Source of the DNA: Vitis vinifera | Taxonomy: Eukaryota > Streptophyta > Magnoliopsida > Vitales > Vitaceae | Direction of reading: 5' to 3' | DNA length: 64,000 nucleotides | Assembly: GCF_030704535.1 (NCBI RefSeq) | Contig: NC_081812.1 | Coordinates: forward strand, 22,357,501 to 22,421,500 | Part shown: positions 45,374-57,900 of the stretch, one piece after another | Position numbering within the stretch: position 1 is the first letter of the stretch | How the letters are laid out: every line of letters starts with the position of its first letter | The notes under the pieces: model-generated | Seen by the model: only the letters and a program-made list of their open reading frames with translations | Told to the model about the DNA's origin: nothing | The model's database searches: none | Program-made: the position numbers and the translations under genes

Positions 45374-47027
45374 TTACATTGTATATTTTGGAAATGGATT
45401 GACCCTAGCCACTGGGACACAAATCAAAGGGTGTACAAGGACTGCGTTAGGCCCCTCTTCCATATCAACATTTCCATTTCCTCCATCACCAACTCTCCAT
45501 TCAAAACACTGGATCATAGCAGCCAGGCTTGTCTGAATTACCTGCAGTGCTAGTGAAACTCCAGGGCAAATTCTCCTTCCACTCCCAAATGGCAGCAGAT
45601 GAAAATGTTGGCCCCTTACATCCAAGTGACTCTTTAGACTCCCATCTTCTGTCAGGAATCTCTCGGGCAAGAACTGAAGTGGGTTCTCCCAGTAGTTTGG
45701 GTCCCTTCCAATAGCCCAACGGTTAACAAATAGTTGGGTCTTTGCAGGAATATGATAACCTCCAATGGTGCAATCTTCTGTAGATTCTCTAGCGATTAAT
45801 GCGCCAGGAGGATGGAGCCTAAGTATCTCCTTAACAATGGCTTGAAGATAAGGAAGGTTTGCGATATCTGATTCTTCCACAAGTCTGTCCTTTCCCACTA
45901 CAGAATCGATCTCTTGTCTCGCTTTCTCCATAATGTTTGGGTGGTTAATTAGCTCCGCTACTGCCCATATTGCTGCGGTACCAGATGTTTCTGTTCCCCC
46001 TCCAAAAATATCCTGAATAAGTTAAAAAAAAGAATTACCCTTCTTCAATTAGTTTAATGGACAAAACTTCTTTAATTCATATGGTTATGAATTAGTAAAA
46101 GTGAGAATTAATTACCAAAATGATGCCCTTGACGTTCTCTCTTGTCAGTCTCATCTCCTCTTTCTCATTTTCCATGATATCAAGTAAAATATCAAGAAAG
46201 TCATTCATTGCGACTCCTGCATCATTCATGTCCCTCTTCTTCCTCCTTTCTTCTTCACGAGCCTTCATGACCCTTTCCATTATTGCATCAAACCTTGCAC
46301 GAGCTTCTTTGACCCTCTTCTTAAACCCCTGTAGGTCTAAATTCTTACAAAACCAGACAAAATCCGACAAGTTAAAACTGCCTATGAGCTTCATCATCTC
46401 TGTCATCAACTCCTTCACTTCAGTAGCATCATCTTCGCTGTCAGAACATCTGTGTCTCATGATCATTTTTGTTATTAAGTTGTTTGTTAGCCTCATAATC
46501 TCTTTCTTTACATCAACCGCCTCACCTGCTTCAGCTTTTCCCAGTAGTGTCTGCAAAAATAGATGTCTCTCTTCTCTCATAACTGGGACAAATTTATCTA
46601 GTGTTTGGACACCTAGAAGTTTGGTCATAGAAAGTTTTTTCATGAATTTCCAATAGGGTCCATATGAAGCAAAGGCAATATCATTTGAGCCATAGAATAG
46701 ATAATCAATATTGCTGAGTTTGGGTCGGTTGGCAAATGAAATGTCATGGGTTTGGAGAAACTCTTTTGCCATCTCCCCGGAGGAAACTACCACACTAGGG
46801 ATGGAACCAAAGTAGAATTGAAAAAGCGGTCCATAGCGGAGTGAGAGTTTGTGAAGGGATTGGTAAGGTTTTGAGCCAAGGAGGTGGAAGTGTCCGATGA
46901 TAGGTAGTGCTAGTGGGCCCGGTGGACGTCGCACCCTGGTCCGGTATTTTGTGAACAAGGCTCGGGCCAGGATGAAAGATATGAGCCAGATGAGGAACAG
47001 AATGACGTGGTCTTGGACATCAGCCAT
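45374..47027 (-). CDS. Cytochrome P450, CYP93A-like (copy 4)
   Basis: Exons (minus) 47027-46116 and 46012-45374, intron 103 bp, phase 0, 516 residues. The anchor ([17 protein letters not shown]) is followed by [19 protein letters not shown]. The I-helix reads GGGTETS (308-314): the usual Asp is Glu 312, a conservative change also seen in other P450s, while Thr 313 is kept. KEILRLHPP provides the E-x-x-R pair, followed by FLPERF and heme loop [10 protein letters not shown] (Cys 453). It is a close paralogue of copy 3 from a ~6-kb tandem duplication, with scattered substitutions along the chain, so divergence is well under way. Start MADVQ at 47027; an in-frame ATG three codons upstream is possible. 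It appears intact. Confidence 0.93.
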
Positions 47028-47753
47028 GGTATACAAACTCTACACTTTTTCTCTTTCTATTTGATCTGTCAATAGCTTCTTGCCTGCTTAGGGTCTCTAA
47101 ATCTAAATAAAGGTCAGAAAAACATAAACCCAATATCAAAATAAAATAAAATAAATAAATTATACAGCATTATAACCACAGATATACAAAATGTTTTTCC
47201 ATTGATTTCCATAGTTTTGTGATGACGATGTTTATTTGGGCCATTTGCTTTTTATTTTATTTTTGGGTCAATTTAATTCTAGACTCGGTCAGCATGAAGT
47301 TGGGCCTTCCGGCCCAATTATATGGTGGGTGGGCCGTTTGAGCTATTGAGATCGTTATTCAAGACTAGTAAGGCCCAATCTCAGCCTAATTTGAGATGAT
47401 ATAATATAAAGTTTATGTTTGGATGTCGGGACATACACAAAAAAAAAAAAAAAAAAAAAACTAAGAAAATGATTTTATAATGTTTGATTATCCTATAAAA
47501 AAGTTAAATATAATTAAAATTAATTAGAAAATTATTCATTTCCAAAGTATTTAATGAAGAATTAAAACAATTAATATGAGTATTAATTAGCATATAAAAT
47601 AATTTATTTACTTTAAATATATTTCTTTTCTTTGTATTTTCCCTTAATTTTTTTAAGAATCAAAGATAACCAAGTTGATGAGTTGCATAAATGTAACTTA
47701 TAGCGATAAAGAGAAAGAATAAAAGAGAGGTTTAAATTAAATAAATTTCTCTT

Positions 47754-48118
47754 AGATGCTTTTTAAATTTATTTCTTTCTTTTCTTATATGAAGAATGAA
47801 GAATTTTGAAATCATATAATTTCTTCAAAAAAAAAATGATAAATTAAATAAGGGATTGTTTAATGAATTAATAGTATAAAATAATTCCCAAATTTATAAA
47901 TCTAAAATCCATATTTTATATAAATGTTTGTAAATATTTAGATGCATTTTAAATTTATTTTTTTCTTTTCTTATATGAAGAATGAAGAATTTTGAAATCA
48001 TATAATTTCTTCCAAAAAAATTGATAAATTAAATAAAGGATGGTTTAATGAATTAATTTCCCAAATTTGTAATCTAAAATCCATATTTTATATCAATGTC
48101 TTTAAATATATTTAGATT
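47754..48118 (+). repeat. Two-unit ~186-bp tandem repeat
   Basis: Unit 1 (47754-47939) and unit 2 (47940-48118) both begin AGATGC-TTTTAAATTTATTT. Both contain TATATGAAGAATGAAGAATT and end with TCTAAAATCCATATTTTATAT. The paralogous DNA near 41.76-41.85 kb has a single unit, so this duplication arose after the P450 segment was duplicated. Confidence 0.8.
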
Positions 48119-48989
48119 ATATACATGTCCCTTTTAAAATAAAAGACTATTTTTTCCAGAAAAAGTAATATTTTTATTTTTAACCCTATCTTACATCCAA
48201 TATTTTTTTGATAAAAAGTTTAAAGGCAAAAAAAAGTTAAAAGAGCATATATATATATATATATATATATGGAATTTTCAATATATAAAAGTTATTTTTT
48301 TCAAATATAGGTATTATCTCATCTTTTGATCAAATATTTTATCGCCCAAGGTCATCTCTACCCATAAATAAATTTTATGTATTGAAAATTGCTCTCTGCG
48401 GTGGGAATTAAAGAATTGGTATTTATGTAAAAAAAGAAAGTTATATTTCATGTGTTTTTTATTTTTTATTTTTTTATTCCTCTTATATCTGTGGCTTGGG
48501 GATTCACTTTTTGATCACGAAAGGAAAGACGAGAATGGAAAAAAAAATAGATAAAAAGAAGCTAAAAATCACTTTTATAACAGCGCCCGAAGATAGAATA
48601 CAACCACAACTTCAACTCCGTACTTTCATATTAAAAAAAAATACTTTATAAAATACAAATTTTAAATAATTATTTAAAATATATTAATATTTTATATATA
48701 TTTTTATCAAATATATTATTTTTATCATTTAAGTATTATCTTTTACGTATGAAAATTGAATTAGTTTTAAAAGATTTTTATTTTATAATTATTTTTATAT
48801 AAGTGGGAATAGGCTAACAAAAAACAAAGGCAGATCCCGAACTAGTATGAGATCGCCTTGCTTCAAATCGATCGGGATCTCTCTGAAAAAACTAGAGATT
48901 GAATGAAGAAAAACTATGAAAGAAGTGAAATAGGATTCTGAATATAAATATTCTGAGAAATGAGAGAGAAGTTTCGATAGGATTGTTAC

Positions 48990-49106
48990 CTTTGGAGGTA
49001 TTTGAGTCGTTGAAATCTAGGCGCTGGCGCTGATAGGGAAAGGAGAAGACGTCCAGAAAATAAACTGTGAAGTGGCCAATGGTTTTCTTTGAGCGTTCTC
49101 TTGCAT
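48990..49106 (-). repeat. First-exon-like segment (copy c)
   Basis: Counterpart of 43289-43385. The donor CCAAAG|GTAACA is kept, but the ATG at 49106 opens a frame that stops before the donor, so coding is not conserved. Shared phrases include GGCGCTGGCGCTGA and TTTCGTGGGGTTTT. Confidence 0.5.
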
Positions 49107-49170
49107 TTTAAGTACGCTTGCGTGCGAGTGTGGTTGACTGTTCACCGTTTCGTGGGGTTTTAAAAATAAC

Positions 49171-52100
49171 TATTTTTTTAATGGGTTGGTCTTTGGTATC
49201 CATTATTTACTTTGGGGGTACTTAACCACTTTTAACCCAGTATTAAAATGCTAACTTTTTACTTACTAATAAAATGTCCTCTCATCTGTAAATAGCATGT
49301 CATTAAAAAATTTAAAAAAAACTTATAGTAGAGATGATCTAGAAATAATCACATGCATCTTATACATATCTAAATATTATAATTTTTTTTTATAATTTAT
49401 TATTAAATATCAAATATAATTTGTTATTTAATTAAATAATTAACACTTATCTAAAATAAGGAAATCCTACCAACCATCCTTATACTAATTTAATAATATT
49501 AACTACTGTATTGGAAAATATGTGAAAAATATATAAGATGTGTTTTGATAATCAAATTTGAAGATTGGACTTAAATTTCTTGAGTAAGGAAAGAAAAAAA
49601 TTTGTGTTTCATAAAAAAGATGAAATATTTCAAGTGATTATAAGTGTTAAAAAGTAATATTTGATAATTTTTATTTAAATATAAATTTTGTAGATAGAAA
49701 TGTCACCTTAAATAACATTTAAATATGTAATTATTTATAAAATAGTTTTTTGTTATCAATATTTTTATATCATTTTTTATATTTATAGGGAAGTTTTATG
49801 CGTTGTGAAAAAAGAAAATAAGAATTTTTATTTTTTGAGAAAATACTATATGAAAGATCTTAAGTAATTACAAATGTTAAAAGGGTAACATTTGATACAT
49901 TTTTTTTATTTAAATATAAATTTTGTAAATAGAAATGTTATGTTAAACAATGTAATGATTTATAAGATTTAGATTTAGATTTAGATATGTTGAATATGCC
50001 CATTAGCCATATGAATACTTCGATTCTCATGGTCCACCGTCCACTAGACCTTCAAACCACTTTAATCAAAATCCACTACCATTAAAAGCCATTCTCATGG
50101 TGGCACTCATTTCTCAAATTCATTTATTCATTTTAAAACAAACATCAATGAATCAAAGGCATATACACGTATGTCGCAAGAACTCCACTCACAGCCGTGT
50201 CCCCATTAATTTTCCTTTTCTTCCACTTCATTATTTCCATGAGAATTTGATCCATAAAAAATTCAAGCACTAGCCACGCACTTCACACGACTATGAAGTT
50301 TATATTTAGCTTTTGAATTGTCAGACTCCACTTATGCATCTAAGGCTATTGAAATCTTGCATTCAGCACTTGAACTCTATAATTCCACTAATGCTGCAAT
50401 GCATGGCCATAAATCCTCCATTCCCATGGCTACCTACACTTGCATTTCACTTTAAAAATGAATTAAACCAGATTTCTCATCATCGCTGGCTGCAACATAT
50501 CTCCATTGACTATTTCATTTTTTAAAATGAATTGTACAAGAGATTCTCACCACCATGAACATCACGCCATGGCTGCAACATCTCTCCATTGAGTAATCCT
50601 TATCTCATTTTTAATTCAACCACTGAATCATGCTATTCCTCCAATAAACTCCATCATGCATGGTGGATGTGTTTTTCCAGGAGAGTGCACGGTTTCATAC
50701 TGTGGCTCTGTGAATTGGCTGTATACTCCTACTGAATGAGGTGATGCGCACCAGAAAAACAATAGAGATGATTCTCCCATGTCCATATGATCTCCAGTGG
50801 CTAATGAAAGTTTTATCTCTAGTTGCTAATGAAGATGTGGCGCACAGTAGCAAAAATAAAGACAATGAGGAGAAAACTGACTAGATGAATTGTCGGTCGG
50901 AGGTGATAATGGTGACGATGTTGTGCATAATACCTGCGATCGGTCCGATGCAGAAGATTTTATCCAATTTTCGGTACTGTTGTGGTCTTGGTCCGGAACT
51001 CTGAATTAGAGAAACTCATGATGATCATCTGATGAATAATGAAGGAGATCTCTGGCATGATACGAAGATGAAGACCTCTGGCATTGCCTTGCAAATTCCC
51101 GGGGAGATGCAGGTGATAATATACCTATGAAGAAGATAATGCTCACTGCTGAAAAGAATGACACCCACTGCTGAAGCCTTTCCAGAACCAGTACGCATCA
51201 ATGGAAGTCTTCCTCGAAGCTGCTTATGCGTGGTATGGGGATGAAAGTTTTCCTCGGTGTCCTTGCAGAGATCCTCCTTCTGAAACTTCCAGAATTCCTT
51301 AGGCCATGTCATCTGATCGTATCATTCTTGGTGCACCTCCTTTGTAGACTTCCAGAAACACACACCCCCCGTGTGATGTTGCCATTCTTCCCACCGAAAA
51401 TGATCTCTTTGGGAGTCTTCTGAAAGACCCTCCACAGATGTGTGATTGCACGGAAATAACTCATGCAGATGGCCTCATGTTGCCAAATCAATCCAGAAGT
51501 GCAACAAAGTTTTAAGTTAATAACTTAAGAACAATTCAACTTAAAATCAACATGCAATCAGTACTCAGTTTTAGCAAATATTTACTAAGTATGCATGTTA
51601 ATACCATTATCAATCTTTTATTAAATAATTTTTTTTATTTCCATTATATAAGTATGGTGTTTTTTTAAATATTCATATAACATAATTCATTTCCATTTTT
51701 ATTCAAATATTTATTTCCTTCCTTGACTCTATAGCACCGTACATTTATTATTTATTATATAAATTAATATCTGTAAGTATTTGTTTAATTTTAAAATTAA
51801 ATACATGAATAAAAATTTAATTATTTATGAATGAATTGGATAAAATAAGAATTGAATAAAAATTCAATTCTTACCTTTGTTTGGGACAACCCAAAAGTAA
51901 CCTAGTTCTAATGGCCTTCGGGCCTGAACTTCGGATATGGGCCAATTTCATGTTGGATGCATTTTTAAAAAAAAAATATATTTTTATTATTTTGAGGAAA
52001 CACTATATAGCATGGTATTGAATCAAGGGAGAAAAACTCTAAAGAAAAAAAAATAATTTTCAAAAAAATGAAAAAGAACTAGTAAATGCTAAAATGAAAA

Positions 52101-52334
52101 TTAATAACAAACAAATGGTCATTTTATTGATGATAAACAATAAGAGAACATCAACTCCATTGTATTGATAGATAGTATTGTGTGTTGGGCTACATTCAAA
52201 TAATAAATGGTCTTATTCTATCATAAACAAATTAATATGACATACTCAATATTACTTTTCAATAATGAGTATATAACGTATAAACACCAATAAGTGTGTG
52301 ATCAGAACAAATAACCCTAGCTTCCATGCAATTC
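49171..52334. other. Unassigned intergenic DNA, including a less AT-rich block at 50.3-51.5 kb
   Basis: Bases 49.2-50.0 kb and 51.5-52.3 kb are AT-rich. Bases 50.3-51.5 kb have near-balanced composition with short repeated phrases (GGCTGCAACAT-TCTCCATTGA near 50490 and 50573) and frames of 60-95 codons on both strands. None matches a known domain. It may be a decayed gene or element. From about 51.94 kb the sequence is the 3' flank of the polygalacturonase and is repeated at 62.35-62.80 kb. Confidence 0.35.
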
Positions 52335-54865
52335 TCAAGTGCAACTTGGAGACACATCTCCTTTTTCAGTCACTTTGGCATTGTTGCACACAGCTTGGGC
52401 TGCTTTTCCTCCTCCAATTTCTATATCAATGTCTTGCAGCACAATCCCCTGACATGGAAACTTGTCGCTGCAATCAAGTTGTATAGCCTCACTTGAAGAA
52501 CTTGTTCCTTTGATGTTCTGGTACAGCACATTTTGCACTTGAACCGCCCGGCTCTGTGACAAAACCAAGTACTAGCTCCATTATTTGTATTATGGAAATC
52601 ATGAACAATTAATTAAGGGTTGATGACATTGATTTTGTTTGTTAAGATCCAGGGTTGAGGTTTGAGTTTCAATACCTGTGATTTGCATGGTTTGTCCCCG
52701 TCACAGTACTTTTGGTCTATTATTATAGGGTTCTTTACATTATGCATTTCGATGTTTTGGAATTTGATATTGCTTGCGCTCCCAGACCCTCCCTGCAACA
52801 AAATTCTCGAGTTAATAACCGAGATTCACCGAAAATTTAAGTTATTAAGTAATGAATGTAATGAGTCAATAATGCATATTAAATTAACTTATAGTACTAA
52901 AGCTTCTTCGTAATATCCGACTTATACAAACATATGTATGCCTGTTTCTTCTTACCGGCCACGTCTTGATTCTAACTCCATTTGTGGTTCCCGAAAGGGT
53001 TGCCCCGTTCACTGTAATATCTGAAACGTGAGCCTCTGAGTTTCCAGATCCTAAGCTTCCAATACTGAGGAGTTGGCCATGGAAAAAATACAAAATTCAA
53101 AAGAAATACATAGATGTTAGTGTTGATTAATGAGTCATATATAGAAATTAAGATTAATTTAGCGATATTAATGTTGGGGTTACTGGATTAATTACCTGAT
53201 TCCATGGCCTGGTCCACAGGTGATACCAGTGGCTTGCAAGTTCTGGGTTCCACTCACAATTGAAATACAGTCGTCACCTTCAACAATCAAACAAAATTTG
53301 TCATTGATTCAGCATGGTTACAACTATTTTTAAAAAAAAAAAAATTAGTTTTGTTTTTAGGCAAATTTTGAGGATACCTGTTCCTATAACTGAGCTTGAA
53401 ATCTGGATATTTTGGGTGTCAGTCACATGGATTCCATCAGTGTTGGGGCTGTCCCCTGGTGCAGTTACAGTGAGACCCGAAGCTTGAACACCCACGCATT
53501 TTTCAAAAGAAACATGCATTTGCTGGGCATTTTGGATCTTGAGGTTCTTCACTACCAAGTTCTTGCAGTTGTAGAAGGTTAAGGCCTGCCAAAACATAAT
53601 TCCAAACAAGAAATTATATGTCTTCCATTTTCATATAAACATCATAGAAAAAGTTTGCACTCATATGAGAGGATGTATATCGACGTACCGTTGGTGCATC
53701 CTTGCAAGACTGCGGGAATTTAAAGGGAAAAAAAAATAATTCAGCCAATGATCATTAAAAGATAATCAAAAGAAAAACAGAGAGAGAGAGAGAGAGTTAT
53801 GAGTGGCATAATTACAAGATCATCGTTCACTTTGCAAGAGTTCTCCCACCATGTCTTCCCATTTCCATTGATGGTTCCACCACCTTGAACCGCTAAGTTT
53901 TGGACATTTTCAAAGACAAGCCACCGGGTCATATCGTTACTGTAGGCAGATCGATCAGCAGATGCCTGGACAGTTCCATATATCTGGGTTTTTTTTTTCC
54001 CCCCAAAAATATCATTAGTCATTTTATACGATATACATTAATTAGAAACAGCTGCTTGAAGGTCTGAAGAAAATGACTCCTGTGATGGAATCTCACCTGC
54101 ACTGTAATACTGGATTTGCAAGGACCTTCAAATGTAATTGGCTTAAGGAGATAGTTCTTGTTTTTGGGCACCACTAGGACAGATCCTTGAGATGAACAAG
54201 CTGCCTCCCAAGCTTTCTTGAATGCCTGAAAGACCCAGCATTGGTTATTCATATTACTTCGCATGGAAGAACTAATGAAAATAAGACTGAATCCAACAAG
54301 CCCTAATAATTTTAATATGTTTGATTCATAGCATAGTTTGTCTTCATTGGATGTGAAGTTCTTCAATAGTAATTAGCCATCATTTTCATTTAGATCAATG
54401 ATATAAATAGTAATTAGCCAATCCGCTTCTAGTATACAATGACATACTATAACTTATTGTGATCAATATATCAAAATGCAAGCTCGGATCAAACTACATA
54501 GAACAATAATGCAGAGATCTGGAAATGAGGACATTCTTATAAGGTTAATAAGTCAATACACATATTGACGTCTCTAGCTATATCCATACCTCTGTGGCAT
54601 CACTTCCATCACCTTTAGCTCCATAATCATTCACGCTAACCGTTTTAACTGAAGCCAAAGATCTACCCACTTTACCAATCCTCTTAGAGCCCATGATTTT
54701 ACTTCCAAATTTGCGCCATGGCCAGCTCTCATACGCCCGGGAAGAATCATAGGCATATGCGTCGTCAAGATAATCGTAAGGTGGGTTCCCTTGCAAACCG
54801 TAGTAGCATGGGAAAGAAAGCAGAAAGACGATGAGAAATGGGATGAAGCGTCTTTGTAGAGACAT
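52335..54865 (-). CDS. Polygalacturonase, GH28 (complete)
   Basis: Nine exons (minus): 54865-54590, 54225-54097, 53983-53816, 53709-53689 (only 21 bp), 53585-53378, 53277-53196, 53064-52956, 52792-52676 and 52553-52335. All are GT-AG and together give 442 residues. The enzyme hydrolyses alpha-1,4-galacturonan in cell-wall pectin and is secreted; residues 1-23 or so form a signal peptide ([14 protein letters not shown]). All four GH28 signatures are present: SPNTDG (244-249), GDDC (268-271), CGPGHGISIGSLG (288-300, His 292) and RIKTW (326-330). The catalytic Asp residues are D248, D269 and D270. The C-terminus has the usual conserved Cys residues. A TATAAATA lies near 54983-54990. A nearly identical second gene begins at 62.8 kb. 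Endo versus exo action cannot be told here. Confidence 0.94.
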
Positions 54866-54982
54866 TGTTTCTTCGTTGGTAAAGGGGAGAGAAAATATTC
54901 TGAAAGATATTACATTGAGGCTAAGATTGGAATGATGATGAGAGGAATAGAGGTGATGAAAATATGAAGTGCTGAGGTTATG

Positions 54983-54990
54983 TATTTATA
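54983..54990 (-). promoter_or_regulatory. TATA box of the polygalacturonase gene
   Basis: TATAAATA on the minus strand, ~120 bp upstream of the start codon at 54865, allowing a leader of ~85-90 bp. Confidence 0.45.
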
Positions 54991-54999
54991 TCATCAGGG

Positions 55000-57900
55000 G
55001 TTTTGGGTCTACCGCCCATCACACAATGCCCCTTGAGGTATGGATTGGGAATCATTTGGGATACGCAAGAGTACTGCTACCAGAATGAACTCCTGGACAC
55101 CATAGCTGACTTTGATGCATTCATGCATCAGTCCATATTTATTTTTTATTAATATCTAATCTGTATAGAATGTCGTGCATATTTGCGGTTATACATTTTG
55201 AATAAATTCAACTACATAAATTTTGCAACTTATAATGAGAAAAACTCATTAACACTTAGATCAACGAGCCTCATCACGCAAAGAAGGCAAATACTGAGGG
55301 CCACTTTTTCATATACACGTACATGTAACATGCATATATGCATCATCTAGCCTATTAATTCTGTCCATTAATTATCATCAGAGTATTCCAAATGATTATG
55401 GAAGCTGGCTAATAGGTCACATAAAAATTGGTATTTATCCTTTACTGTATATATCGAATGATGCACACATGAATCATATGTAAATGCATCAAATGATCCA
55501 CACGTATGCTCATGATGTCACAGAGATGAACTATGGGCCTATGGCAAGCTAGTGACCTCCCCTTCCCTTCACATGTTGCCAAATTCCACACTTGTCACAA
55601 CCCGATTTGCCCGGAAATAATCTGCCCCACACTTTCAGAAGCGTGTGGGGGTTTTCATGGAATTCATGCATAAAAAATATTGAGTTGCCGTAATCTATTT
55701 TGAGGGATAAAAAGGGTAGGCATGGGATTTGAGTAGAGGTGTTTGTTGAGTTCCTACGTGGTAATCTCCCTTCCTTAATGAATATAAGACTTTAGAGCAC
55801 TTCACATGCTGATGGAATTTGAACCTTTTCACAAGATGGCATTGTCTCGTGATTCCCAAAATTAACAAGCAATCCAACTGAGAAAAACTTGAGCTTTAAG
55901 CTTGTAATATGGTGTCGCCACGTGTATACCCCGTGACAAATCATAGATCACGTGCTGCCAACCATTTGCCAGTTCGTTGATACATTATAGTAGAGAGGCG
56001 TGGTTTGAAAAATGGGGGTTGGATTACACATGCAAGGTGGTATGGGCTGAAGAATATGAGTTCATTAGATAACAGCTTATCATGTATTTTGACAACCCAG
56101 TTTGAAAAAGGCCATCAATCATCATCAATCATTATGGACTCATGTCTCATTTTTTAATGGGTAATACGTTAGCTAAGATTATTAAATGGGAAGTTGTAAA
56201 GAAGTTTGAGCCAACTAACTGTCTGGAAAGTTGCTTTCAATGGAAGGTACACATGAACTTATACCAAATTCCGTCGAATGGAAGAGTTGAAACTTGAATC
56301 AATGGGTGTAATATTATTAATCAGATCATTTTCTTCAAACCAAGCAATAAATTCGGCCAAGCACATGAGCCTAACCGTTGCCAATTTCAACACTGCAAGT
56401 TAATTTGTGACTACTCCATTTCAGCTCTTTCCTTCTTTTTGCCTTTTTCTTTATTTTGTTCACTTTGGTGTAAAACGCATTTTTTATTTTATTTTATTCA
56501 TTTGGGTGTGAAGCTGAGAAAAAATAGAGTAAGATGATGGAGTTGCGTGCTTGAAACGATTATAATATAATATTATTGTTTAAGATTACGTATGACTCTC
56601 GAAAAGTATTAAGAGAAGAATAAAATTATTAAAAAAAATAATTTACATATTTAGTTATCTTATAAAAAAAATCAAATATAACTAAAACTAATTAAAAAAT
56701 CATATATTTTAAAATTATTTAATTTTTATATAAAAAAATTAAAATAAATTTAAAATAATTTATTAACCATAAATATATTTTTTATTTTCTTTTACTTTTT
56801 ATCTTTTTTTTTTCACTTACTTTTTTTCTCAAACCACACATAACCTCAAACTCTATTGACTTGTGTCAATGGAAAATGGAAAGGCACTTAATGAACAAAT
56901 TCATTGGAGAAGAGGGTGTCATCATGTTGTTGTTTAGGTTTCTTCAAAATGGAGAAAATTTTCTATAAATTCTGTTGCAAACTTAGGGGAATTAATGCAG
57001 GTCTAAAAAGGCGGCCAAACCCACATTTACCTATTTATATTGTGGATAAATTTTACTGATCATCTCCTTTAATGTTTCAATTAGATACACTTAACCGTTA
57101 TGAATTTGAAATTTTTTTAAATACTTCTCTTATAGTAAAACAAAATTTTATAATTTTTAATTTTCAATTTTAAAATTAACACATCGACCAAAGTGTTATT
57201 GTTCAAATTTAACAATTCTAACTTTCATTAAATTTTAACTTTTTAAATAATATCCAAAAAATAAAGTTTAAATCAAAATCCTAATAATATTAAAATCTCA
57301 TCTTAACCATCACTTCTCGTCAAAATTGAAAATACCTGAAAAATTGTCGATGAAGACGAATGAGTTCAAAGTCTAATAAAGAATATTATTACAATTTTAT
57401 TGATTAAATATTTTCAATTATGATTTCAAATACGAGATAAAATGTATAATTTTTTTCATAAAAACTTTTGCGTCCAAACATGCTAATACATTCAAAAAAT
57501 TTCAACCAAACACTTTTATATCTATATTAAAACAATTTCTTATCAAATACATTCAAAATCCTTTTACTTTGGTTATCGAATAATAAATGGTCTCTAATGA
57601 CTTAGGACTTTACAAATAGATGACTAACCTCAAATTGGTTCATTTTAAGGTGGACAAAACTAAATGTTACTAGTACTAGTAACATCTAACCAAACCCTTA
57701 TAGGTTGGGGTCTAAATCAGTTATATTTCCCACCACTAAATGTGAAGATCAACTATTATTTTCTGCTTACTAGAGTTGAAAGTCAACTATTATATATTGT
57801 TGACTAAGGATGAAAAATTAATTATTACATCTCATTAACAAACTAGAGTCAAATATTTTGTTTGATTTATTCAAACTTACAAAAACAAAATATCTTCATA

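Larger units (their letters stand above)
45300..49170. repeat. Tandem duplication unit 2 (P450 copy 4 and upstream DNA)
   Basis: Paralogous to 39.3-43.46 kb. It keeps the empty site of the solo LTR (near 48.88 kb, reading TCGGGATCTCTCTG across the junction) and a first-exon-like segment at 48990-49106. It has its own 186-bp internal tandem duplication at 47754-48118. Confidence 0.75.
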
